From Tetragonia tetragonoides (Eukaryota; Streptophyta; Magnoliopsida; Caryophyllales; Aizoaceae): a stretch of 64,000 nucleotides of DNA. A program made the position numbers and the translations under genes. The notes under the pieces are model-generated. The model was not told the DNA's origin. It was given only the letters and a program-made list of their open reading frames with translations, and made no database searches. The stretch is taken from assembly GCA_038025085.1 (NCBI GenBank), contig CM076141.1, positions 12,030,001-12,094,000 of the forward strand, in the 5' to 3' direction. Within the stretch, counting starts at the first letter, position 1; the number at the start of each line of letters is the position of its first letter. This document shows, piece after piece, positions 25,904 through 38,300 of this stretch.

Positions 25904-27250
25904 AACTCCCCCAACCTTAAGTCTTTGCTTGTCCCAAGAAAAACACGCCAAGACAGGGGAAATGGGGAACAAAGAACAAGAGATCACCTTCTCAAACCAA
26001 GTTTCAAAAGCAACATCAAGTCCAAAAGAACCAACCTAAGTCAAGGTCAATAATGAATAAGTCGTTTGAATTTACATAGCACATCATGTAGTTGCGATCC
26101 ACAACATCCAAACCATACCACAAGATCCACTCTCGAATGTAGCATAGCAAAGTAGAAAGACCCTCACTTTAGGTAAGTGGACACTCACACTCAAGTGTTT
26201 AAAATTGACAATCAAAGTGGGTTTCTCTCAATACTCATCTCAAAAGTCATGGTTTACCATATGCTCACCTATCGTCTCACATCTCCTCCATTAAGGACAA
26301 TTGATATAAACGAGTCAAGAGGACTTTCATAGGTTGTAACGTAGGCTTAAGGATGAAGGGTAGGACAAATTCGTTCGGATAGTTGGCTAAGGATGTCATG
26401 AAACTAGTGGAGCAAAAATCATTAATTCACCTCATGCATGAAGGTATACAATGCGGAACTCCGACTAACAAAAAGCAACATCTAACCAATATCACCAAAC
26501 TCAATTGAAATACTCCTCATTCAAGCACAACTTTCGTGAGTTCAACCTTTTTATTCTTTTTTTTTTCATTTCATTTTTTTTTTGAACTTTTTCTGAATTT
26601 TTTTTTTTTTTTTTTTTTTTGGTTTTTCGGAACCAAACTTTGAATTTCAACCATTCTTTCAAGAGCTTACACAAACCACGGAGTTACACATTGTGAAATG
26701 TACCATAAACTCTAAAGCTAATTCCTACTCCACAAGTCTCATGACGAAAGGTAAACATGGTTTTTCCGGTCCAAAGGCTTGTAATGCGGGTGAAAGCAAA
26801 GAATAGGCAAAGCTCAAAGTGGTTCACAAGGGGATAATTTGCCAAAGGTAGGCTTATTTGGCTAAGTGAGCTAAAAGTTCAAAGAATGCCTCAATCATAC
26901 TCGTTCAATCAATATCAAGTGCGGACTCGACGGAGAAAAGAGAAATGAATTCTCTTCGGAGAGGTTGAGAAGCCTCTCCCCAAGGTGAGTTCTAGAAACC
27001 AATGACTAACAGAGAATTTCACACATGAAAAACACAATAGACCGTAGTGATGCACGGTCTTCAAAGCTCAAAACTCACGAGTCCATTTAATCTATCCAAC
27101 TCAACTACACAACATTCAAGAGTCATCATCATACATACCACAAACCATGAACCGCAACAACAATCATGCTATGTAAAACTTAGGCTCAATCACATTGTCA
27201 CAAGAACAAGGGTCAATCCTTGCATGACCATGATAGGGCGGAAGTAACGT
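25904..27250 (-). mobile_element. Internal remnant of the same LTR retrotransposon
   Basis: Sequence upstream (minus sense) of the polypurine tract. It shows no recognisable gag or pol frame and no second LTR. It contains long T runs at about 26558-26620. The far border near 27250 is defined only by where PIF-like sequence seems to resume; GGGGG occurs at both sides, which may be chance. Confidence 0.45.
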
Positions 27251-27349
27251 TTAAGGGGGTACTGAACAAAAAGCAACTATTCAGGGAGTTGTGGACAAAA
27301 AATGCAACTTTGTAGGTGGTTTTCACCAAATTGTGCTAATAATAATGCC

Positions 27350-27570
27350 AATTTCACCATATATAATAACCAAATTCACCTGCCAATTTTACCATCCAAA
27401 ATAATTAAGGTTACTGATAAAATCCACCATTCAAAATATAACAACACTACCAAGGTGCTAATTCACCATCCGAAATAATACAACATTACCAATCCACCAT
27501 CCAAAATAATATTTCACCATCCAAAATAATACTTCACCATCCAATATTCCAATTTACCATCCAAAAAAAA
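27350..27570. repeat. Degenerate CACCATCCAAAATAATA repeats
   Basis: At least eight spaced or tandem variants of CACCATCCAAAATAATA lie just 3' of the Myb-like frame of the PIF element, on the opposite strand to that gene. Probably slippage in its 3' flank. Confidence 0.7.
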
Positions 27571-27597
27571 AAGATAATCAGTATAAAGTTCAAGATA

Positions 27598-28690
27598 TCA
27601 AACATCATCTTGATTTTGAGTAGAGGATGAGCGCAAATCTGGATAAACAAGGTTAAGAATGAAGTCTTTCTTCCATGCATCATCAGGACATTGATGGAAA
27701 AAGGCAAGGCCACTTGGATCAGCTAGTAACTTTTTTGTAGCTGTCATTGCTTCAAATCTAGTCACCCCTTGTAACTTTGACACCTCACTTAACAAGCTAG
27801 CCTTTTGTTCCTCCAACACTTTTTCACAAGCCATGATCTCTTGCTCATGTTGTTGAGTTGTGGTCATTGCACTTGCTATACTTGACATATGAGGAAGCAT
27901 GTTGTTCACAAAACCTGAAAAGTTAGAGTTAATTTCATTCAAAGAAGAGGTCAAGTCCACAACCATTGGCATTTTCTCTTTCACTTTTTCCTTTGACGAC
28001 TTCTCCTTCTTTAACTTTTTTGAAGCAGGGGGAGTATCGATGTTTTCAGTTGATTGATTCACCGATTCAGTTTCGTCAGCCAGGTTCTCATTATCGACAT
28101 CTTTGTCACTGTAAAGGTTAATGGTCTCATTTTGCATGCCATGGATAGCCTCTTCACAATCCTCAGTTTGCGCCCCATCACAACCAAAGACAATATCTAG
28201 TTGCTCAAGGAATGGAAAAGACACCTTCCATAGCCCTTGAGCTGCCCTATGATGCTACCAGGAGTAAAATCCATAAGAAATTTTTAGCAATACAAAAGAG
28301 AAACATAAAGAACAATGTGAAAGAAGTATTGATTACCTTGCAAAAATCATCAGAAGGTTGTCTGTCACGCTTGATAATCTCATTCTCATCATCCCAACAA
28401 AATCCAGAAGTGCGGAGCATAGTAGAGATCACATTATATTTATCCCTAAACCATTTGACTTTTGACTCAATGTGAGGAATAGCTTTCAAATCACAATCAG
28501 GAAACCTTTTTCTTAACCCTTCTTCCAACTTGAGCATAAAGCCACTTTTAAAGCCTTCCTTAATTTTCCAAACAGGATCAGCATTCAACTCTAGCAATCT
28601 ATCGATTAGAGCTGCTTCCTCATCTTTGCTCCAAAATCGCTTATTTCTCCAATTTTCCCTCCCACCTTGAGAACCTTGACTAACATCCAT
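27598..28690 (-). CDS. PIF/Harbinger Myb/SANT-like DNA-binding protein, 2 exons
   Basis: Exon 1 (28337-28690) starts MDVSQGSQGG and holds a Myb/SANT-like domain: WSKDEEAALIDRLLELN, the KSGFMLKLEEGLRKRFP region, HIESKVKWFRDKYNVISTML and SGFCWDDE. It ends DDFCK before a GTAATC donor. Exon 2 (27598-28254) continues GLWKVSFPFLEQLDIVFG, then an acidic linker, a Lys-rich stretch (SKKLKKEKSSKEKVKEK) and a predicted helical C-terminus, ending at TGA. Such proteins partner the Harbinger transposase, binding terminal DNA and helping nuclear import. Both exons are open and the splice sites are canonical, so this gene may be intact. It lies 3' of the transposase on the same strand, the usual order. Confidence 0.8.
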
Positions 28691-28947
28691 CCTATGGAAT
28701 ATATGCACAAAGTATAAATGCAATCCAAACACAACCAATTTATCAAATAAAACAATACATTTAAGTCCCACACAAATAATGTGAACTATTGAAAAAAGGT
28801 TTAAAGTACCAGAAATAAATAAATTAAACATCATACAAGCAACACGGATAATGTGAATTGTTGGAAAAAAAAGAGTACAAAGTACCAACAATAGATAAAT
28901 TAAACATCATACAACACAACTAGAATACAAGTTCTAGAAGAAAGAAA

Positions 28948-30245
28948 TCAAGTGTTCCTATTAGACCTAACTCTCCAATTGTTGAATAAGGTTTGAGCTA
29001 AGGTATTTCGATAAGTAGTCCAAGCATTGGATGTTTCAATGTGAGTAATATATTCAAATTCATCATCACTATCACTATCCTCATGATCTCCATCTTCTTC
29101 AATCTCATCCACATCCACCACATAATCTGTTGGCATGTACCTTCGAATTAGATTATGTAGTATAACACATGCATGGACAATACGACCATGGGTACGAATG
29201 GGAAAAAATAAAGGACTTCTAAGTATGCTCCATCTTCCTTTCAATAAACCAAAGCATCTCTCTACTGCATTCCTAGCTTTAGAATGTTTCATGTTGAAGT
29301 ACTCCTCTGCGCTTACTGGTTGTCGATCACCCCACTCATTGAGATGATAACGATGACCTCTATATGGGTGCAAGAAAACCCTCACAATTGGTATATCTAG
29401 CATCTACCAAAAAATAACAACCTTGACACTGGGCAAAAGGTTAAAAAAGAGTTACTCATTTTGCCACAAGTAAAAATATTGGTCATTATTTTCCTTTCTA
29501 GATAGTATTACCTTGAGGGACCTTTAAACCACGAGGCCCAACAATCGCATCTCGAAGAATAGGACCATCATGTGCAGATCCTTCCCAACCCGATAATACA
29601 TATATAAACCTCATATTAGGTGTACATGCACCTAATACATTCATGGCAAGAGTACCCTTTCTTGTCCGATATTTTCCTCTTTCCTCATTAGGCACATGAA
29701 CATTAATGTATGTGTCATCTAAGGCGCCTATGCAATTTTACAAAACAAAAATGAATACTTAAATTTATTTATGTATAACATTATGGCTAGTTTCATTATG
29801 AAATGAGTACACACTTTAATTTACAATACCTTGAAGCATTTCCACCTATCGTCGTCACAATCTTCAGTAATGGGTGTAGGCTTTTTAAGCAAGTGTGAGT
29901 GCAACTTTAGCACCGCAAGAAGACAACGATGAAAATGTCTACTCACACTCTCTCCACTTCGGAAAAAATAACTCCCTATTGTTCTACTCTTGACATGATA
30001 GCTAGTGTGTAAATAAACATGGCCACAATTTCTTCTAACGATATATTTCGAGTTCCTTGCAAACCCCCAATATCCCTAAACATCTCACAAAGCACATCAA
30101 AAGTTTGTCTATTCATTCGAAGTTCACTCCGACAAGCAATATCAATATCTCTAATAAGCAAATTTAAGTGTTCTAATCTTTTACGCTTTTTATCCCTTTT
30201 GCTATATGGTGTTCTTTGTATGCTATGAATAGCCACACTCATCAT
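28948..30245 (-). pseudogene. PIF/Harbinger DDE transposase, frameshifted
   Basis: Pieces from N- to C-terminus: MMSVAIHSIQRTPYSKRDKK with the helical domain ELRMNRQTFDVLCEMFRDIG (30245-29976); KSRTIGSYFFRSGESVSRHF (about 29995-29830); GALDDTYINVHVPNEERGKY with the first Asp (about 29730); GWEGSAHDGPILRDA; FLVDARYTN with the second Asp; and HSKARNAVERCFGLLKGRW with the Glu. All three DDE positions are visible. The frame breaks after FIYTLA (about 30000), and one base is extra in GFLAP-YRGHRYHL (about 29365). An intron between PQG and CYF is also likely. The protein would cut and integrate the element; as it stands it cannot be read through. Confidence 0.85.
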
Positions 30246-31175
30246 ATTAGATTATATCATAAACATTGTAGTCACAATGTTTATAACAGCCACAACTATA
30301 AGGAGCAATTGCAATTGCTTCTTCTTCCTCCTCCTTATCAAGGACAATTGAGATGGAGCCATGTTTGTACACAATGACATACTAGTTCATCTAGGTAACC
30401 AAAAAATGGCAATGAACATAAGAAAAAAAAAATATATGTGAATCAATCAGCAACTTTTATAAGGTAGGAAATAAAGTTACAAAATAAATAAGAGTTGGTT
30501 ACTTTCTCTCTTCAAAACTAAATGCAGAATATATGTGAATACCAAAAAAAAAGTACAAACAAAAATCACATAAAAAAATAGAGTATAATCAATACCAATT
30601 ATAACCAATCTACATCAAATGTAGAAAGTGAAAACCCATAAAATCCAAAAGTATGGAAGTTCATGAGAGCACCAACAGAACTTTGAAACCTCAACTATAA
30701 GAAATGAACAAGAAAAGTATAGAACCCACAATTCAATTTACCCAGAAATTGCAATTTCTAATTACCAAATTATAGGCAATAAGAGTAAACAAAAAAGATA
30801 AAAAAAGAAAGAGGAGTATCTGAAGCCTCGCGTTGCAGACCCACTGGAGCCGTCATCGACCGGGTGGTAGGATGCTTCTCCCTTGAGTGCTCTTTGTCTC
30901 TTTCTCTTTCCAGATACAACTAGGGTTTATTTTGATTCTAAGGGGTATGGTATTAGAATGAGGTGGGTAGAGGGGGGGGGGGGGGGACTGAGGTAGTGGA
31001 GTAATGAGGGAAACTTGATACCACAAGGTATCAGGTTACCGGCCCAAAAAACCCCAACCAAGCACGTTTTTTTATTTTTATTTTTATAACACCATCTCAT
31101 ACCATTCCATGCTCTCCCCCCAAAACAAACAGGCCCTCAAAATCATGCTAGACCAAGATTCACCAAGGGTCTTAT

Positions 31176-34100
31176 TGTGGGACCAGATTTTCGGGTTTTC
31201 CTGGATTAGGACCCGGGAATCGTCGCGATACATGCCAGAGGCCCGTCCCACGGAAATCGACCGATTGAAGAAGCCAATTGTCAAGGAATCATCATAAGGT
31301 TCATTGTAGGTCTTGAATCTACTCCTGGATCAAAACCCTTACGTAATTCTGACCGGGGGATCCGGTCAGTAAGAATCCTTGAGTGACACTAAGGCGGGTA
31401 TGGATGTTATTTCCCGTAAAGAGGGATATAATTGAGAAACTTATGAGATGACTCGCGACTTAGAGTCGAATTGATCCGAGGAACCTCTCTTCGAAGAAGT
31501 AGGAAAAGGCTCAAATGGGATGATTAGCCTGCTCATTCGAGGCGTTCAACCCAACAACACTTGGTAATATACGGGGATCAACCCAATTCTTAGCTTTGAG
31601 TATAAAGATTAGACTTCTCAAAAATATTCGTTCTTTACTGGGGAATAACATTCATTGGGGGTGGATAGATGGATGATTTGTATAGATGGTGGATAATGTA
31701 TTGGTGGGTAATGGCTTAAAGGAGTCTTTCCGATAGGATCCATCAGGGCGGCCCGAAGCCAAATAGGAGGGGATGATCAATAATTAGCTTCTATTCGATC
31801 ATAGGTATTCCACTGGGGAAAATGGTTGTTACTGGGGAAATGTGGATTCCACTGGGGAATGTGAATTTGTATGAAGATGGTTTTATGGAATGGTAGGTCG
31901 AACACCCATGATCGCGTATAAGCAAATTTCTGATTCTCACCTCGAATTTGGCCCCGGGCCGGGTTGTGTACATAAACGAATACACTGGTTTTATAAAACG
32001 TTTTTAACATAATATATAACACTTAAGTGAGAGAAGTTGTTGGATTATTAGGTGGAAGCATATGAATGCAAATGTAAAAAATGCAATTAAAGAGGCCTCG
32101 GAATAAATGAATTACAAATCGAGTATTTACAATAAAATACAAAAAATGTCTAAAACTCCTAAAAGGAGAAAAATACTTGATCTTCATGTACATGGCGCCT
32201 CCGGGGCTCGATCTTCATCTTCATCTTCAAAAGTTGAACTTATTCACAAAGGATTGGTTCATTTACAAAAGAATTAATTTATTTACAAAAGAATTGATTA
32301 TTTACAAAAGCGGTTTTAAAGAACCAACAAGGGATTAGTCCAAACGCGACTTCTTGACTCCAAATTTATTTTTATAATTAGTGGGACACACTAAAAGAAT
32401 CAACTGGAGAGTTTCATATTTTTGTGGGTTCATTTGATAATTAAACGAAAATCGTTCATAGAATCGAATAAAACCGATTTTACAATAATCTGGACAGAAC
32501 TTCTAAAATTCATACCTCGATCATAACTCAACCAAATAGAGTACTTCAAAAGCCTAAATTGGTTCATTTTACTTCATGTTTCCACTGTAAAAATCTCAAG
32601 TCAAGAAAGTTGACTATCAGTGAGTTATCTATAATTTACGAGCTTCAGAAAGTCTTTGTAAAGACCATTGGTTTTTGATTTATTGGGCATTATTTACAAG
32701 TAATCTATGTCTAATATCTACAGGACTTAAACTAGACTTGACGTTGGGTATGTAAACAAAATATCATTAATTTTAGATAAGTATAAATCATTTAACGAAA
32801 ATAAACAAAAGAACTGTACAAAAGCCTTAATGTTCTAAACTAACCAACTGTCTTTCATTTTGACAGAACCAAGCTCGGTTTGATTAATTCATTAAAAATC
32901 GAAAACACCTCTGAATGGAGTGATTTCAAAGTCTAAATTGGTTATTATGGAGTCTACTATCCAAATCAAAGTTCATCTTTCATTAAAGAGGTGCTAAACT
33001 TTTCAGTTATCTGAACGTTATCATTTCTGGACATATACTCGGTTGGTTAATTTTAGAATTAAATCTACTTTGTTAAAATTGAATTCTTCTTTACAGATTG
33101 AAGTAGACACACTATGGACTTCCTAAAAAATTATCAATAAAAAACACACTATCCTAAGTGGTTAAATAGACCCATTTATTTACAAGGTCGAAATCTGAGA
33201 AACTTTTCGGAGGGACAGCACTACTTCGTCTTTTGAAAATTCATTTGATATCCAAAATGGATGAAATAGGTGACTTTAGTAAGGAAGTCCTCTTCAATTT
33301 ACTCAGAAATTGACCAAGCTCAAAACTTGACCATTTGTTAGTTATTTACAGATCTAAGGACGTTGGTCATTTTTAGACACAGAAATTTCAAAATTAAATT
33401 GTGGACGATTTAACCGTTGGATCTTAATGATTTTTATCTAGTTAGAAAACCCTCTGGACAAGGTTTCCTATACATAAATTTCATCAAATTCAAACCGTTT
33501 GATCTTCCTATATCTACAAATGAATTCTTCTCTAAAAACTTTCAACTATCCGAATTATTACAACTTTGTAAAAAAAATAAATCCGAGGCCTTTATATGCA
33601 AAATGACCTTTTTTATTCAATTTCAAGTATAAAAATAAATGAAAATGGTGACGAGAAAGAGAGAAACATTCATTGATCATACATTTTGGCACAAGCAACT
33701 CTCTTCCTCACTGTAAAAAATCACTCTCTACAAGCTGGATCTAAGTCCCCTATGGAAACGGGTTCGCGTGGGCACTTGAACCCTTACCTAGGAATTTTGG
33801 CCGCTCAAAAAATAGGGTGGTTCGTACCCACACCTATAAAGAGTCCAACCGGTGAAAATGTGATTATTAAGGGGGATAATAAGGTTTAATAGCAATTTAT
33901 ATACAAAATGAAATGGTTAGTAAAAACACTTAGAAAAAAAAATAATTGAAGGAGAGAGATAAAAGATTACCCTCGGGTAGATCTAGAAATCTCAATCTTC
34001 AAAATTAAGTTAGTTAGTACAAACGCCCTTTAGTTTGCACTAATTAGATAAAAAAAGAAGGTTTAGAAATAAAGAGAAGTTTTTAGAAAAGCTTCAAAAA

Positions 34101-34958
34101 TTGAAGTAAGTTAAAAGATGATAGGAAAACTAGAGAGACAAGGTGATTTTAAGAAGTAGAGATGAGAAAGAGGCAAACAATTTAGCTTTTTGAGGTGTAT
34201 TTATAAGGGGGGAAGATGGAGGAGAATTAGAGTTAGGAGAAATGGAGGGTGGGATTTAATGGGAGGTGGATGGTGAGATGAGGGTTGAGAGAATGTGGAT
34301 GGGAGAGTGACAAATGTCAAATTTTTGGTGATGGAAGAAGATGGGAGGAATCTTGTGAGGTGGAAGTGAGTAGGAAAGAGAAAAGATGAGATAAGGTGGG
34401 AGATGAAGTAGAAAAGGGAAAAACAAAATTAAATAAAATAGAATAAAAAACGTGGGGGGGGGGGATTTCTTTTTTTATTTTTATTTTTCTTCTCCTTTTT
34501 TCGGTTGTGAGGAGAGTGATTTTTTTTAATTTTATTTTTTGGGTGGGGTTAATTTATGGAAAAGGGGAGGGTATTTTGGTATTTCTACTTGATACCATTA
34601 TCCCCTTTTGTCTTTAGCTATTGGATGGGAACATGAGAATATTGTGATGTCATGCACATCATAAGATGATGTCATGCATAACATCATAAGATGATGTCAT
34701 GAAATGATGTTATGCATGACATCATAATCCCAATCCTTATTTATTTTTGTATTTTCTTTTTTATACTCTTTTTGGATTTTTGATTTATTTTCCCTTTTGG
34801 GCATTGGGCTTTGCTTTGCTAATGGGTTGGGTCACCTTATGGACCCTAAATGCCCTTTTAGCCCAAATGGCTTATTTAATTAGGGTAATTACAGTTAATG
34901 CTAATATTAACTGTAGTAATTATTTAAAAGAAATACAAGTCAAAATTCGGCGTCTACA
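31176..34958 (-). mobile_element. Complete solo LTR, TGTAGACGCC family, 3783 bp
   Basis: On the plus strand it runs from TGTGGGACCAG to CGGCGTCTACA, flanked by a perfect 5-bp duplication CTTAT (31171-31175 and 34959-34963). Orientation is minus (TGTAGACGCC...GGTCCCACA). A TATA box lies at about 34199-34208 on the minus strand, with a palindrome array at about 34640-34735 upstream of it. It matches 1-2858 over its right 2.86 kb. No internal domain lies on either side, so it is a solo LTR formed by unequal recombination. Confidence 0.9.
34640..34735. promoter_or_regulatory. Palindrome array in LTR U3, second copy
   Basis: Repeated GATGATGTCATGCATAACATC/ATGCATGACATC units correspond to 2568-2628 but with one more unit. 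About 430-540 bp upstream of the LTR's minus-strand TATA box. Regulatory role inferred from position and symmetry only. Confidence 0.4.
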
Positions 34959-37951
34959 CTTATAAAAGGGTCAAAGCTGAAGTCAAACCCCCACTCACTC
35001 TCTCTTCCTCTCACTCTCACGGCTCTCTTTCCCTCACTCTCTCATTTTCATTTCTCCTTCTCTCTCTCTCTCTCTCTCTCTTACAGAGCATCTCTCTCTC
35101 CCCCTCCCCATTGCTGCTGTAGAACCACACCCTCACCACCGTGAAGTGCGTCACCGATGACGTGGGCCCAGCCCACCGTTGCTCTCTCTCTTCTTCTCTC
35201 TCTCGCACAATCTCTCTCTCCCCTGTTTTCTCTGTTTCTAGTCGCCAATGATAACCGAACACCATCCAGTCACCACCGTTGGTTGGTCGTGACTGGGTGA
35301 CACCGGTGAGGCCAAGGACGACGGTGTTCAGACCGCCAACCACCCGCCATTCCTGATCCCCTATTTTTCTCTCTCACTCGCAAATTTTCTCTCACCTCTC
35401 TCTCGCGTGCGCTGGTGACGTACAAGCCGGACCACCGCAACCTTGGACCCCTTCCCCGTCGCTGGGAGTGGTGGTGGCACGGTGTGGGTCGCGGCAGCAA
35501 CACTAGTCGCGCCACCCTTCTCTTTCTCTTTCATTTTTTCTCTCTCCTCGCGTTGCACCGCCAGCGCCACCACCGGCGCCGCCATGCCTGGTGGGTGGTG
35601 GCCTTGTGTTGGTCGAACCATGGGCCCCCTTGTGGGTGGCTGTGGTTGCGTCATTTGGAGGGAATTCAGTTTCGAAAATTTTGAGTGTCCTTGATAATTT
35701 CAGATTTATTTATTTATCTTCAGATTTAATTTTCGATTTTGAGAGAATTTGATTTCTTATTTCAATTGTTTATAAGGTTTTACAAATTCAATTGTCGAAA
35801 TTCAAAAACCTGTTTCGACTGGAAAAGTGCAAGGAATTTAATAAAATTATCAAATCTGAATTTAGAGTTCATTTGCACTTTCAATTCTGAGTCTGATTGA
35901 GTTTTTAATTGATTTTAATTAGGAACCGACGATCGTTTGTAGTCCCGCCAATTGTGAACGTTTCTGACAGAACCTCGGAGCATAATTCAGTGGTAAGCTA
36001 ATGATCCTACCTTCTTCCTATCGCAAAACAAAATATTTTGATGTGTTATGTGCTTAAATGACAATTTATGATTAATTATGGAAAATATGTTGAATTGCTC
36101 TAATTATGCAATTACGCCCTTAATTATATTTATCATAGCATGTTTTAATTATAGCCTGTTTTAGATTTGAATTATATTGTAACATGAGAAATATATGTTG
36201 ATTGGGCTATTTAGAGCAATAGAATGCATTATGGCTTAAATCAAGTTAAATTGAATTATTTGCCTTATTTTAATCATAATTGATTTGTTTCCTAATTGGA
36301 AGTGTTAACTTGACTTATTTATACTTTCGTAAATGGAATGTGATTTATGATATAAGCATGTTATTAGAGTCCTGATTAGGATTTGGTTAGGAATTTCCTC
36401 GGAAAAAAAAAAACGGATTTGGTTAGGAATAATCGAGTAATTATGCTTAGCAATTCATAAAGCGATAGCTTGTATATGAGTAAGCATGTTGACCTCTTAG
36501 TGCCTTAGTCTTTTATTTAGACATTTGCATGTAAATGAATTAATAAGAAATTAAGACTCCTATTGGTTTTATAGGATTAGTCGAGCATTGGGACTAAACA
36601 TGCATATTGTGTGGTCCGGGGATGAGTGATACCCAATGTTATATTTCATTACATGGACACAACGATGTTTGTGTTCAGGACAGATCATTTTCCATTATAT
36701 AAGTCCTCTTGTTAACCATGAGTTGCAATTGAGATTGTGTGCACACTAGAGTCTTTAAGTCCATTGCATGATTACTAATTTGAGGTGATAACCTCCATAG
36801 ATGACGTGAGTGTACGCCCTCGGTCTATTATCGCTCTCTTATTTCTCTTCAGATGACTTATTAGAACTGCCGTGGTGATGATCACTTTAAGAAGATTATA
36901 ATAATCTGACGATTGTGTGTGCTTGAATTATCTGATTACCTGCGTATGCAAATGAATTTCAATTATTCTTCTCAAATCCAAGGTAAGGATTTTCGAAATG
37001 TTTTTACAGGGTTTGGGCGTTAATTACTCAGTTTATCTGATTTTGCTTTCTCTCTTCTTTTTCAGCTCTTCTATTTTCGGCATGGGAATTAAATGTGCAG
37101 GTAATGTCCAACAAGATCTCTTTCGGAGTTGGCTTAGATTTTCCTTGGAGCTCACTTGTCTTTATTTTTCCGCTGCTAGGATTAGTTATTCTTTTTGAAA
37201 GGATTGTAATAAGATTAATCATGTTATTTTACCATTAGACAATTACTATTATAAATGTTTAAGTTTCGTTTTCAGTTTAGTAGGCTCTTTTATACCTAGC
37301 AATGTCTTTCTAATTCGCATTTATTCCATAGTGATAAATGTCGCAGTAGAGTGTCGCACCACCCCCAGGTTTCGTACGGTTCAGCGGTGTCGCGTCATAG
37401 ATAGTGACGTCGGACAATCCCGAAAATTGTTGCAAATTCAGGGGCGTATTACAGGACCGGTCTGAGTGTATTGAAGGTAACCGCCAAAGCCGATCTAGAC
37501 CGGACCGGACCGAAACCCGGATTTACCGGACCAAAAGTTAAACCGGTCTAATCTGGTTCGGTCTTGGCATGTTCGGTCCCGGTCCAAAAAACCGGTCCGG
37601 ATGAAGCACCCTACCCGTAAATGTCTTGATTTACATTATCCGAAACCGATCCGACCCGACTTGATCCAACCCGACACCGGACAACACTCGTTCTTCGAAT
37701 TGACCCAAAACTGAAAACACCCGACCCGAAGTTACTGCAAACTGGAATGAACCTGAACCGACTCTACCCGAAATCCGAGTATATCCAACTCATAATAACA
37801 TAAATAACTGAAAAAGTATTAACTAAACATACATATAGCCTTATTGTTGAAAAATTTCACATAGTTTTAATTTTGTTTTGTAGTGCACATCACGTGGGTA
37901 GTCTATCTGGTGGGTAAACAAAGCATTGTCCGTGAGTAACTAAATAACTAA

Positions 37952-38300
37952 CACTACTAGAAATAGGGCCTTTTACGACGGGATTTCCCGTCGTAAAAGC
38001 TCATTTACGACGGTATATCCCGTCGCCCCCCCGGTCGTAGAAGGCGGCCGTTGTTATTGCACTTTATGACAGATTTTAAGGTCCCGTCGCGAATGACCAT
38101 TTACAACGGGATATTCTACCGTCGTAAGTATCTTGCAACTACGACGGACTAACCTAACGTAATTGGTAATTTACGACGGGTTAACCCGTCGTAATTGGTC
38201 ATTCACGACGGGATTAACCTGTCGTAATTGGGCATCCATGACGGGACTACCCCGTCGTAATTGGCCTTTTACGACGGAATTAACTCGACGTAAGTGAACA
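37952..38300. mobile_element. CACTA (En/Spm) terminus with subterminal repeats
   Basis: Starts CACTACTAGAAATAGG, a CACTA-type terminus. It is followed by about ten units of TTACGACGGG or its complement CCCGTCGTAA, several in inverted pairs (ACGACGGGATTTCCCGTCGT). Subterminal arrays like this bind CACTA transposase. The opposite terminus was not found. Confidence 0.7.

Larger units (their letters stand above)
24156..31136 (-). mobile_element. PIF/Harbinger DNA transposon with a nested LTR fragment
   Basis: Inverted ends are GGGGGCGTTTGTTTC at 24156 and, from the right on the other strand, GGGCCTGTTTGTTTTG; both continue to a GAATGGAAT/GGAATGGTATGAGA box. The flanking triplets are TGA and TCA, close to the 3-bp TNA duplication expected. 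It carries both Harbinger genes on the minus strand: a Myb/SANT-like protein (27598-28690) and a DDE transposase (28948-30245). The stretch 24455 to about 27250 is a later LTR-retrotransposon fragment. G-runs occur at 24443-24454 and 30974-30987. Confidence 0.85.
23920..37453 (+). mobile_element. Solo LTR (TGTAATACCCC family) split by two later insertions
   Basis: The left border is TGTAATACCCCGATAATTC and the right border GGGGCGTATTACA, which are inverted to each other. Flanking pentamers AGACT and GGACC match at three of five positions. The LTR's own parts are 23920-24155, 31137-31175 and 34959-37453. Removing the TGTAGACGCC insertion restores GGGTCTTATAAAAGGGTC, a TATA box, followed by a CT-rich leader near 34990-35230. 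No internal retrotransposon genes are found, hence a solo LTR. It belongs to the AATACCCC-starting Ty3-like type. Confidence 0.75.
23798..37613. mobile_element. hAT-type MITE (~283 bp) split by a 13.5-kb nest
   Basis: The left end is TAGGGTTGTTCAT at 23798 and the right end ATGAAGCACCCTA ends at 37613. An exact 8-bp duplication CCCGTAAA flanks the pair (23790-23797 and 37614-37621). The MITE's own sequence (GGTCCGGACC-type words on both sides) is only 23798-23919 and 37454-37613; all else between is later insertion. The matching ends and duplication across 13.8 kb show that both flanks belong to one element. Confidence 0.88.

Noticed and set aside
35017..35694. Several Arg/Glu-rich or Ser/Pro-rich frames on both strands
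   Set aside because: They come from the CT-rich leader of the LTR; no domain, no splice support.
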